Positions 1 to 6,179 of a DNA stretch of 7,493 nt are shown one piece after another. Numbering within the stretch: position 1 is the stretch's first letter; every line of letters starts with the position of its first letter. Location of the stretch: positions 1 through 7,493 of the forward strand of contig DATDPT010000043.1 in assembly GCA_035292605.1 (NCBI GenBank), written 5' to 3'. The translations under genes were made by a program, and so were the position numbers. This DNA is from JALYNX01 sp035292605 (GTDB taxonomy: Bacteria; Actinomycetota; Acidimicrobiia; Spongiisociales; ZC4RG35). Under the pieces are notes generated by a model, which saw nothing but the letters and a program-made list of their open reading frames with translations, was not told where the DNA came from and did no database searches.

Positions 1-69
1 ACGCATCGAGCCGCCCCGCTGCCACCAATCCCAGATCAGCGTTCTCTCGGCCTCACTGAACCTCGCCAC
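1..69 (-). CDS. IS30-family-like transposase, N-terminal fragment (runs off the left edge)
   Basis: The minus strand opens a reading frame with GTG at 69-67, preceded after five bases by a strong ribosome binding site (GAGGAGG, read from 81-75). Twenty-three codons are visible before the window ends. They contain FSEAERTLIWDWWQRGGSMR, which resembles the start of IS30-family transposases: a short lead, then an E-R-x-x-I-W-D-x-W-x-x-G-x-S-M/L-R helix-turn-helix segment that binds the terminal inverted repeats. The catalytic DDE domain lies outside the window, so completeness cannot be judged. The gene points away from the relaxase gene, in the same direction of transcription. The family call rests on about 20 residues. 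It could instead be another helix-turn-helix protein with a similar N-terminus. Confidence 0.55.
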   Translation of the reverse strand, partial: MARFSEAERTLIWDWWQRGGSMR

Positions 70-180
70 AACAACCTCCTCGACAAGAGATGACTAACTC
101 TCACCGAAGGAAACGATGCGTCGACCTATTGAGACCGCAGGCATTATCTCGCTGATCCGTACGCCACGCGCGTCCTGGTC

Positions 181-2967
181 TCACCGACCAACGGCAAGAT
201 CAAGACCCCGCTCCCGTTGCTCGAGTTCCGCGCGTCGAGCACTTCGTTGGGCCATCCACCACGCGAGCCGTTCGAGGTCGCCACTGCTCGGAGATGGCGG
301 CGGTGAGCGGACAATGTCAGCACGGTTCAACCTCTCCTGCGTGAGATGGTCGATGGCGGCGGTCTGGGCAGTGCTTCTGCCAAGGCGAGTGGCAACATCA
401 TCAAGCTCGTCTTCCCGTTTCGGATGGTTGAGATGGGCGCACTGTTTGTCGGCGGGCTCGGGGGTGGCGAGGTAGAGGGTGTTGGCTTCTCGCCCTCGGC
501 TCATCGCAACGTAGACCCACTCGCGGTCGGCGTGACCGGTGAGGACGGTGAAGGTGCGGCCGGTGGTGACACCTTGGGCTTTGTGTCCGGTGAGGGCGTA
601 GCCGTAGGCGACATGTCCGTGGTCCAGGTACCAGTCGGGTAGCTCCCGCGTCTCAGGGTCCCGGTCGAGCCGAACATTGAGGCTGTTCTGCTCTGGGAAG
701 ACACCGGTAATGGTGCCGAGATCGCCGTTGAGCACACCGAGCCGGCTCTGGTTCTTCCGACACAGAATCCGATCACCAGCCTGGAAGGTCCGCTCCCCTG
801 CTTCGAGGGTTGGTCCGTGGAGACGTCTCGCGGCGGCCAGGCGGGCCCGGGCCCGTTCATTGAGCTCAGCGACGGTGTCGTTGTCGTAGGCCATCAGCAG
901 CCCGCTGGTGAGGTCACCGGTATCGGTGACATGTCCGAACCAGTCCTGTACGGCTCGCGACACCGTTTCTGGCCGGTCTTTTCCGAAGCTCAGCCTCCTG
1001 TGGCGTTCGTATGTGTCTAAGGCCTGGGCGACTGATCCGGTTCGGAGCTCGGTAAGGGCGACACGCTCCCATGGCTGGTCTTGACGGATGTTGTCGGTGA
1101 GCTCGACGGCTGGGAGAATACGGGTCAGGGCGCCGAAGAGACCACCAGCGTCGATCTCCGGGAGCTGACGGTCATCACCGGTCAGAATCAGCTTTCCCTC
1201 CGCCTTTTCCACCAGGTCGGAGACGGCCGCGAGCTGGCGGGTGCCCACCATCCCCGCCTCGTCGACCACCACGATCACACCCTCGGGGAGACCTTCCTCA
1301 CTGGCTTCTCCGATGAGCCGGGCAAGGGTGGTCGAGGGGATGCCGGTAGCAGCTTGCAACCCGGCTGCGGCTCTGGCAGCGAGAGCCGCGCCCTGGATCG
1401 GAGTGCCGGTCAGAGCGGCGAGCTGGCTGATCACAGCCATCACTGCGGTCTTGCCGGAACCGGCCGGACCCACCCCGACGTCAACGGTGCTGCCCGAGGT
1501 GGCGAAGCGGCGCACCATCATCCGTTGACCGTCGGTAAGACCGCGGTGGCGGCGCAATCTCGCTCGGACCAGACGATCGGGAGCGGTCCATCGACCAGCA
1601 CCCACCCCAGCCACGGCCTGTTCGATGATCCGCTGTTCGGTAGCGAGTAGCTCGACAGTGGTGAACAAGCGGTCGTGCATACTCGGGAAGGGCCTCCCGT
1701 CGCGACGCCGCATCGGTGGCATCGCCGGTTTGGCGGCCGCCACGACGTACCTCTCATGGTCTTCTCCTGCTTCGATCGGCCGGAGCTCACTGCCGGGCAG
1801 CAATGGGACGACATCGCCGACCTGAAGAAAGCCGTCCGCCAGGTCCTCGATCTCGGTGCGGGTACCACCGTCGGGTAGCGACGCAGCGATCTCCTTGATC
1901 ACCTCAGCCCGCCCGAAGGAGGACGTCCTGGCGGTCAACCCTTCCGGTGATACGAGCTGCTCGGCAAGCCTGACCGGGTCGGGTCGACTGACCTCGCGGT
2001 CTCGGCCGACGATCCGGGCGATCCGCTCGGTGGTGAGACCCACTTCGCTGGCCCGCTCCCGCCACTCGACCTCGAGTTCCACGAGGGGATGGTCCTGCTT
2101 CGGGCTGCGGGTCGCCAGCACCGCCTTCTGCCGGGCTGCGGGAGTGTCCGCAAGTCCCTGTTCTTGACGCCACGCTTCCAGTTGGCCCCGTCTTCGGGAG
2201 AATGCTTCGATCTGGACGCGGGTGAACCCGACGATGTCGGCCATTCCGTTACGCACCGGCTGCCATTCCACCCCCAGCCGCTCGGTCAACTCTCTGCGGA
2301 GGACAGCCTCGTGGAGATAGCCCGCGTCCAGCTGGTGCCGATACAGGAGCCGACCGTCGATGGTCCGCCACCTCCCGTCGACGCCTTTGACTTTATTAGC
2401 GATCACCATGTGGGTGTGGAGCTGAGGGTCGTCGGCCCGTGAGGTGTACTCGGTGAACGCCGCCGCCACATAGCCCGACGTGGCTATCGGCCAAGTCTCC
2501 ACCCGGTGCTTCATCCGGCCGTTCTCGTCGCAAACCCGGTCACCATTATCGTCGACGATCAGTGTCTTCGAAGCCCCTCTGGTTGACGACGCCACCGACT
2601 GCAAATACCCAAACGCCTGGGAGGTGGCCGCCTCGAAGGCTCCCATCACCTGCCTCCGAGTGTCCTGGTCTCCAAGCGCCCACAGTAGGGAAACCGACTT
2701 GTCCGCCGAGAAGGTCACGTCCCACGCTCCCACACCGTCTATGCGGAGCTGTCGACCTAGCTGGGCGCCGGTGCCCGGATGTTCCCCGTCGAAGAGGCGG
2801 ACCAGACCTTCGGCCGACACCGAGCCCTCCAAGCCAAGCTCGGCGGCACCCTTGCCCCGCCAGTGACCGCTGGCGGTGCCGCCCCGCAGGTAGTAATCCT
2901 CCCGAGGAGAGATCTCCCCCAACTTCCGCAGGTAATAGTCCTTGGCGGCTTTCGCCAGACTCAGCAT
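181..2967 (-). CDS. MobF (TrwC/TraA-type) conjugative relaxase-helicase
   Basis: This protein nicks the transfer origin, stays covalently bound to the cut strand and unwinds it during conjugation or mobilization. I chose ATG at 2967: GGGAG sits six bases upstream and the product then begins MLSL, as in TrwC-like proteins; a TTG two codons earlier is also open. The product is 928 residues, close to TrwC (966). Residues 1-300 form the relaxase domain, with two tyrosine pairs (Y11/Y12 and Y25/Y26) where TrwC has its catalytic tyrosines, and the metal-site motif DPQLHTH (H184, H186). Residues 470-830 form a RecD-like helicase: Walker A GPAGSGKT (K506), VVVDEAGMV, GDDRQLP, then TGHKAQG and YVAMSRGRE. 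The last 90 residues are a charged tail. The third metal-ligand histidine seems replaced (FTEYTSR). The stop is about 110 bases from the transposase start, so the C-terminus could have been altered by the insertion. Confidence 0.93.
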   Translation of the reverse strand: MLSLAKAAKDYYLRKLGEISPREDYYLRGGTASGHWRGKGAAELGLEGSVSAEGLVRLFDGEHPGTGAQLGRQLRIDGVGAWDVTFSADKSVSLLWALGDQDTRRQVMGAFEAATSQAFGYLQSVASSTRGASKTLIVDDNGDRVCDENGRMKHRVETWPIATSGYVAAAFTEYTSRADDPQLHTHMVIANKVKGVDGRWRTIDGRLLYRHQLDAGYLHEAVLRRELTERLGVEWQPVRNGMADIVGFTRVQIEAFSRRRGQLEAWRQEQGLADTPAARQKAVLATRSPKQDHPLVELEVEWRERASEVGLTTERIARIVGRDREVSRPDPVRLAEQLVSPEGLTARTSSFGRAEVIKEIAASLPDGGTRTEIEDLADGFLQVGDVVPLLPGSELRPIEAGEDHERYVVAAAKPAMPPMRRRDGRPFPSMHDRLFTTVELLATEQRIIEQAVAGVGAGRWTAPDRLVRARLRRHRGLTDGQRMMVRRFATSGSTVDVGVGPAGSGKTAVMAVISQLAALTGTPIQGAALAARAAAGLQAATGIPSTTLARLIGEASEEGLPEGVIVVVDEAGMVGTRQLAAVSDLVEKAEGKLILTGDDRQLPEIDAGGLFGALTRILPAVELTDNIRQDQPWERVALTELRTGSVAQALDTYERHRRLSFGKDRPETVSRAVQDWFGHVTDTGDLTSGLLMAYDNDTVAELNERARARLAAARRLHGPTLEAGERTFQAGDRILCRKNQSRLGVLNGDLGTITGVFPEQNSLNVRLDRDPETRELPDWYLDHGHVAYGYALTGHKAQGVTTGRTFTVLTGHADREWVYVAMSRGREANTLYLATPEPADKQCAHLNHPKREDELDDVATRLGRSTAQTAAIDHLTQERLNRADIVRSPPPSPSSGDLERLAWWMAQRSARRAELEQRERGLDLAVGR

Positions 2968-3137
2968 CGGCAACTCCCGAAAGCAACTGGTTGCAGATGC
3001 GTGTGTCGGTGAGAGATCGTCGATGCGAGGCGGGTAGAGCTGTCGAGCGCATGGTCGGGAGTCGCAGGCTGGCTGTAGCGGTCGTCAAGCATCAATTGCT
3101 CTTTCCGTTCCGGTGAGGGCTGTCATCGTGGAATCGG

Positions 3138-3173
3138 ACCCTCCCAAACCACTCCCCAACATCTCCCAAGACG
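3138..3173. repeat. Phased 11-bp tandem repeats, cluster 1
   Basis: Three units start exactly 11 bases apart at 3141, 3152 and 3163: CTCCCAAACCA, CTCCCCAACAT and CTCCCAAGACG. The segment 3138-3156 (ACCCTCCCAAACCACTCCC) recurs perfectly at 3265-3283. An 11-bp step is one helical turn, so all units face the same side of the DNA. This is what a protein bound cooperatively head to tail would need. Confidence 0.7.
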
Positions 3174-3223
3174 GCCGATATTCAGGCAGACGAGTCACCG
3201 GATCAAAAAGACCAGATCACCCT

Positions 3224-3297
3224 GTCAACCGAGTGTCAGAAACCCTGTCAGCCGACTCTCAGAAACCCTCCCAAACCACTCCCAAACCTCTCTGACC
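3224..3297. repeat. Phased ~11-bp repeat ladder, cluster 2, with a 23-bp iteron-like period
   Basis: Related units start at 3224, 3235, 3247, 3258, 3268, 3279 and, degenerate, 3290, with steps of 10-12 bases. The clearest are GTCAGAAACCC, CTCAGAAACCC, CTCCCAAACCA and CTCCCAAACCT. TCAGAAACCCT at 3236-3246 recurs exactly 23 bases later at 3259-3269. ACCCTGTCA at 3219-3227 recurs at 3242-3250, with a variant (ACCCTCCCA) at 3265-3273, again on a 23-base period. The pattern suits plasmid-type iterons, an Xis or BldC-type operator, or relaxosome accessory-protein sites. The sequence alone does not choose among these. Confidence 0.7.
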
Positions 3298-3383
3298 AGG
3301 CCCGATACAGCGATCTACCGATCGACGGCGCTGGACGCGAACAGATCGGCCGGCCTGACGTACCGCCGCAGCCGATCACACAC

Positions 3384-3414
3384 TGACAGGGTGATTGAGA
3401 GTGATTTGAGAGGG
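3384..3414 (+). promoter_or_regulatory. Candidate operator overlapping the excisionase ribosome binding site
   Basis: TGACAGGGTGAT at 3384-3395 is the exact reverse complement of 3216-3227 inside the repeat zone. It runs into a near-tandem pair, TGATTGAGAG (3392-3401) and TGATTTGAGAG (3402-3412). The second matches TGGTTTGGGAG, the reverse complement of the 11-bp repeat unit, at 9 of 11 positions. GAGAGGG at 3408-3414 is also the likely ribosome binding site of the excisionase gene. A protein bound here could therefore block its expression. That autoregulation is inferred. Confidence 0.4.
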
Positions 3415-3423
3415 TGCCCACCG

Positions 3424-3636
3424 ATGATCGAGGGCATGGAGCGTCACGACCGGCTTCTCACCGTTGAGGAGCTCGCCGACTATCTCGGAGTGCCGGTCGC
3501 CACCCTCTACTCGTGGCGCTACCACGGCAACGGACCACCAGGACTCCGAGTCGGCAAACACCTCCGCTACCGGTGGGACGACGTGCAGGAGTGGGTACAG
3601 GCCCAGATCGGGACGTCACGGCGCCCCCACTACTGA
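3424..3636 (+). CDS. Excisionase-like MerR/BldC-type helix-turn-helix DNA-binding protein
   Basis: This 70-residue basic protein is nearly all one small winged helix-turn-helix domain (HTH_17 or AlpA/Xis type). LTVEELADYLGVPVATLYSW (residues 12-31) is the helix-turn-helix, GPPGLRVGKHLRYRWDD (about 37-53) the wing, and VQEWVQAQ the closing helix. Such proteins bend DNA at att sites to steer an integrase toward excision, and some also act as repressors. I chose ATG 3424, nine bases after GAGAGGG. GTG 3391 in frame would add 11 residues but lies inside the repeats; ATG 3436 is also possible. The gene sits 123 bases upstream of the integrase on the same strand, the usual xis-int order in actinobacterial integrative elements, which supports the excisionase role. 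Related single-domain proteins such as BldC bind tandem direct repeats cooperatively, which is suggestive given the repeats upstream. Confidence 0.85.
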   Translation: MIEGMERHDRLLTVEELADYLGVPVATLYSWRYHGNGPPGLRVGKHLRYRWDDVQEWVQAQIGTSRRPHY

Positions 3637-3759
3637 TCAGCCGCCGATGTGCGGATGCCTCGGTGGCGGGTGGCACTCCTTCACTAGGTTCGACCGACAT
3701 GATCCACTGGCAACCGGGATCAAGAGACAACCGATCCGGGGCGAACAGGAAGGCCCTAC

Positions 3760-4893
3760 ATGGCACACATCAGAGATCGCGGGAGAGATCAACAACGACG
3801 CTGGCAAGCCCGCTACCGCGACCCGGCCGGCGGCGAGAGATCGAGGACCTTCGCCCGGAGGATCGACGCTCAACGGTGGCTCGACGAGGTGACCGCCGAT
3901 CTGGTGACCGGCCGCTATGTGGATCCGCGGGCGGGAAAGGTGACGCTCGAGTCCTTCGCATGGCGATGGTTGGACTCGCAGACCTTCGATCCGACGACGT
4001 GGGAGGGGGCGGAGAGACGGCTTCGGCTCCACATTCTTCCCACCCTTGGTCGGATCGAGCTGCGCAGCCTGAGGCCGTCGATGATCCAGGCGTGGTTGAA
4101 GGGACGGGAGGGGGCGGCGCCGGCGTCGGTCCGCATCATGCTGGTCAACCTGTCGGCCATCCTGGGCGCCGCTGTGGAGGACGGATTGATTCCGGTCAAC
4201 CCCTGCGATTCGCCATCGGTGAGCGCGCCGAGGATCGACAAGAGGCGGGTCGTGCCCTGGACCGTTGAGGTGGCCCGAACCATCGTCGATAGCCATCCTG
4301 ACGAGTATCGGGCCGCTCCGGTGCTCGGGGCAGGCTGCGGGCTCCGGCAGGGTGAAATACTCGGGCTGAGGGTCGAGAACGTCGACTTCCTTCGTCGAGT
4401 GATCCATGTCGTCCAGCAGGTGAAGATCATCGGCGGCAAGCCGGTGTTGGCCCCACCGAAGGGGAGATTGGAGCGCTCGGTCCCGATGCCCGACGTAGTG
4501 GCAATGGAGCTGGCCGAGCACATGCGTCGGATCGGGATTAGCCAGGGTCAGTTCTTCGTGTGGAAGGACGGCGGGCTGATCCACCGGACCTACTTCAACA
4601 ATCGGATCTGGAAGCCCTCGCTGACCAGGGCAGAGGTGAGCCCGACTCGGGACAACGGTATGCACGCTCTTCGTCACCACTACGCCTCGGTGCTCCTCGA
4701 CGGAGGAGTGTCGATCCGGGCCCTGGCCGATTACCTGGGCCACTCCGATCCGGGGTTCACGCTCCGGGTGTACGCCCATCTGATGCCCGAGTCAGAGGAC
4801 AGAGCACGGGCCGTGGTCGATGCTGCATTCGGTGCTCCCGCTGAATCTCTGCGGAACAAGGGCATCGCGGACGGCGGAACCGTCAACTGGTAG
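3760..4893 (+). CDS. Tyrosine-recombinase integrase of the mobile element
   Basis: This 377-residue phage-type integrase carries out site-specific insertion and excision of the element. Start ATG 3760 has AGGAAGG six bases upstream. Residues 1-55 look like the basic arm-binding domain (WQARYRDPAGG, FARRIDAQRWLDEV), about 60-155 the SAM-like core-binding domain, and 165-355 the catalytic domain. All catalytic residues are visible: R196 in GLRQGE, K234 in APPKGR, H302 and R305 in HALRHHYAS, H328 in LGHSDP, and nucleophile Y338 in RVYAHL. Length and order match actinobacterial integrases of the pSAM2 or prophage type, so it appears active. The excisionase gene lies just upstream. The stop codon is only 10 bases from the stop of the convergent reductase gene. 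In pSAM2-like elements attP lies at the end of int, so the chromosomal junction is expected near here. Confidence 0.95.
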   Translation: MAHIRDRGRDQQRRWQARYRDPAGGERSRTFARRIDAQRWLDEVTADLVTGRYVDPRAGKVTLESFAWRWLDSQTFDPTTWEGAERRLRLHILPTLGRIELRSLRPSMIQAWLKGREGAAPASVRIMLVNLSAILGAAVEDGLIPVNPCDSPSVSAPRIDKRRVVPWTVEVARTIVDSHPDEYRAAPVLGAGCGLRQGEILGLRVENVDFLRRVIHVVQQVKIIGGKPVLAPPKGRLERSVPMPDVVAMELAEHMRRIGISQGQFFVWKDGGLIHRTYFNNRIWKPSLTRAEVSPTRDNGMHALRHHYASVLLDGGVSIRALADYLGHSDPGFTLRVYAHLMPESEDRARAVVDAAFGAPAESLRNKGIADGGTVNW

Positions 4894-4960
4894 CTGGCGA
4901 AACTCAACGATCCTTCCAGTACTCCTCGTAATGGACGTTCCCCCGCTGCTTTCGCTGATC
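4880..4960. other. Candidate attachment-site junction (attL or attR)
   Basis: The integrase gene ends at 4893 and the convergent reductase gene ends at 4904, with 10 bases between them. Integrases of this type usually sit next to the att site, often placed in the 3' end of a conserved gene so that the gene is restored on insertion. I see no tRNA here, so the 3' end of the reductase gene is the candidate target. The core cannot be delimited because its partner copy lies outside the window. Confidence 0.25.
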
Positions 4961-6124
4961 GATCGTGAAACCCCGCTCGTGCAGTAGCTGGCATACCCCC
5001 ACCGTTTCGGGGAACACGGTCTCGTTGTCGATCGATTTCGGCAGCCCGATCATCGCCGGGTTGCCACAGAGGAACACATGCGTGGTTGCAGGGTCGAGCG
5101 GGGCCCCCAGCGCGTCTTCGAGTTGGCCCGAGGTGATCATGTCCTGGATGTAGATCTTCTTCCCCTCGTCCTCCGCCTCCCGGGTGGTGAGGGGCACATA
5201 CCGATAGTTCGGATAACGCTCCGCGACGATCGCTTGTTGCTCTGTGTATCCCAGGTCAGCTCGATAGCGGACACAAACCACATTGAGGATGCGGCCTTGA
5301 TGGTTCCGCCTCAGCAACTCGGCAGTCATCTTGTTCTGAGGCGCCTCTCCGGTGCCGGTACTCAGGAAAACGACGTTGTCTGTGGGCTTGATCCCCTCGA
5401 GCGTGTAGTGGCCCGTGAACTTGCGACCCATGAAGATCCGGTCCCCGACTTCCTTCAGGAAGATACGTGGTGTCAGGGCGGGGATTAGTTCGCCGCTGGG
5501 TTTGACCTTGACGATGTAGAACTCGAGGTCCTGGGGGTGGGGCTCGACCAGGTTGCCGTTCTCGTCGACGATGGAACTGGAAACGGAATAGGAGCGACGA
5601 ACCAGCTTCTCACGTTGCCCGGTCGAGAGCTCGTCGGTTGCATCGTCGGCACGCGGCTCCCAATAACCGAGAGCAAGGGTGGTGTACTGCCCCGCCTCGA
5701 ACGGGTCGATCGGCTCATCAGGACGGATCTTCATCACCCACAGGTCCTCGTTGTGAGCCCGAATCTGGGTGAAGGTGGCGTTGTAGTGCTGTCGGCGCAG
5801 CGCCTCGTCCCCTTCTTCCGTCGTCTCGCCATGGGTCGGCGAGTAGTGGATGAAGAGCCCGCTGATGACTCCGGTGGCGTCGTCAAGGGAATCGTCGTCC
5901 CAGTCCTCGTGACGACGCACCGACACCGTGTTGGAGAGGACATGGACGTGATCGATCGAGCTATCGGCCTCGAACAGACGTCTGGCCAGCTCAGCCGGGG
6001 GCCCGTCGCCATCGACGGAGTCGGGGCGGAATTCCACTCCATCCTGGCCCGTTATCGAGCGATCGGTGGCGAACAGGGCCACGGATCCCATCGGAACTGC
6101 GGAAACCTCGATTCGTTGACCCAT
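4904..6124 (-). CDS. Ferredoxin-NADP+ reductase with an Nfu/NifU N-terminal-like domain
   Basis: This 406-residue flavoprotein should move electrons between NADPH and ferredoxin or flavodoxin in the cytoplasm. The C-terminal two thirds (about 110-406) is a full reductase: flavin motif RSYS (177-180), NADP-binding STGTGEAP (255-262), LCGNPAM (352-358), and an ending GNVHYEEYW as in the bacterial FNR family. Bacterial Fpr proteins are about 250-260 residues, so the N-terminus is extra. Residues 5-94 resemble the Nfu_N domain of iron-sulfur scaffold proteins: an IEVSAVP start, VEFRP, PPAELARRLFEAD, a VHVLSNTVSVRR strand, a DW motif and a final I-x-x-LF helix. The NifU C-terminal CxxC cluster-binding module is absent. 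Start ATG 6124 keeps this domain whole; its ribosome binding site is weak. The gene is divergent from the Ddn-like gene and convergent with the integrase. The reductase call is firm; the N-terminal assignment is by pattern only. Confidence 0.88.
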   Translation of the reverse strand: MGQRIEVSAVPMGSVALFATDRSITGQDGVEFRPDSVDGDGPPAELARRLFEADSSIDHVHVLSNTVSVRRHEDWDDDSLDDATGVISGLFIHYSPTHGETTEEGDEALRRQHYNATFTQIRAHNEDLWVMKIRPDEPIDPFEAGQYTTLALGYWEPRADDATDELSTGQREKLVRRSYSVSSSIVDENGNLVEPHPQDLEFYIVKVKPSGELIPALTPRIFLKEVGDRIFMGRKFTGHYTLEGIKPTDNVVFLSTGTGEAPQNKMTAELLRRNHQGRILNVVCVRYRADLGYTEQQAIVAERYPNYRYVPLTTREAEDEGKKIYIQDMITSGQLEDALGAPLDPATTHVFLCGNPAMIGLPKSIDNETVFPETVGVCQLLHERGFTIDQRKQRGNVHYEEYWKDR

Positions 6125-6138
6125 GCTCTCAAGCTACC

Positions 6139-6150
6139 TGTTCGGGAACA
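6139..6150. promoter_or_regulatory. Palindrome between divergent reductase and Ddn-like genes
   Basis: TGTTCGGGAACA has perfect 5-base arms around GG. It lies in the 55-base gap between the divergent starts at 6124 (minus) and 6180 (plus), 15 bases upstream of the reductase start. Its position suits a dimeric repressor controlling both genes. It is not the actinobacterial SOS-box layout (GAAC-N4-GTTC), since the arms are reversed. It is short enough to be chance. Confidence 0.3.
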
Positions 6151-6179
6151 TCGCGACGGCGCGCAATGTTGGCGGGATC

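Larger units (their letters stand above)
2968..3423. other. Gene-free control region between relaxase and excisionase genes (candidate oriT, origin or operator zone)
   Basis: About 455 bases separate the divergent relaxase and excisionase genes. The ORFs here are extensions of overlapping frames with no recognisable protein features. The stretch contains phased 11-bp repeats (3141-3173 and 3224-3297), a perfect 19-bp direct repeat (3138-3156 and 3265-3283), and a 12-bp inverted repeat (3216-3227 and 3384-3395). It also has small palindromes: GCAAC-tg-GTTGC at 2983-2994, CGATC-tacc-GATCG at 3311-3324, and GGCCGGCC at 3348-3355. MobF relaxase genes often lie next to their oriT, so this is the best place in the window for one. 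I recognise no known nic sequence, so that role is inferred from position. Confidence 0.5.

Noticed and set aside
1081..1650. A 189-residue plus-strand frame inside the relaxase gene
   Set aside because: It is the antisense of the helicase domain with low-complexity Gly/His/Ser composition.
2546..3116. Long open frames on both strands (180 and 184 residues) over the relaxase 5' end and the control region
   Set aside because: Both are Arg/Pro/Ser-rich shadows of the relaxase frame that happen to run into non-coding sequence. No good start signal or family resemblance.
3138..3297. Possible CRISPR array
   Set aside because: The repeats are about 11 bp on an 11-12 or 23-bp period with no unique spacers of 30 bp or more, and there are no cas genes.
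3348..3355. GGCCGGCC palindrome as an operator or nic element
   Set aside because: Eight-base GC palindromes are frequent in high-GC DNA and no second copy was seen nearby.
3637..4779. A 380-residue open frame on the minus strand antisense to the integrase
   Set aside because: It lies almost wholly opposite a fully recognisable integrase. Its product is rich in Arg, Pro and His with no motif, as expected for a shadow frame in high-GC DNA.
4894..4960. tRNA gene at the integrase boundary
   Set aside because: No TTC-arm consensus, acceptor pairing or CCA-like end could be found on either strand here or elsewhere in the window.
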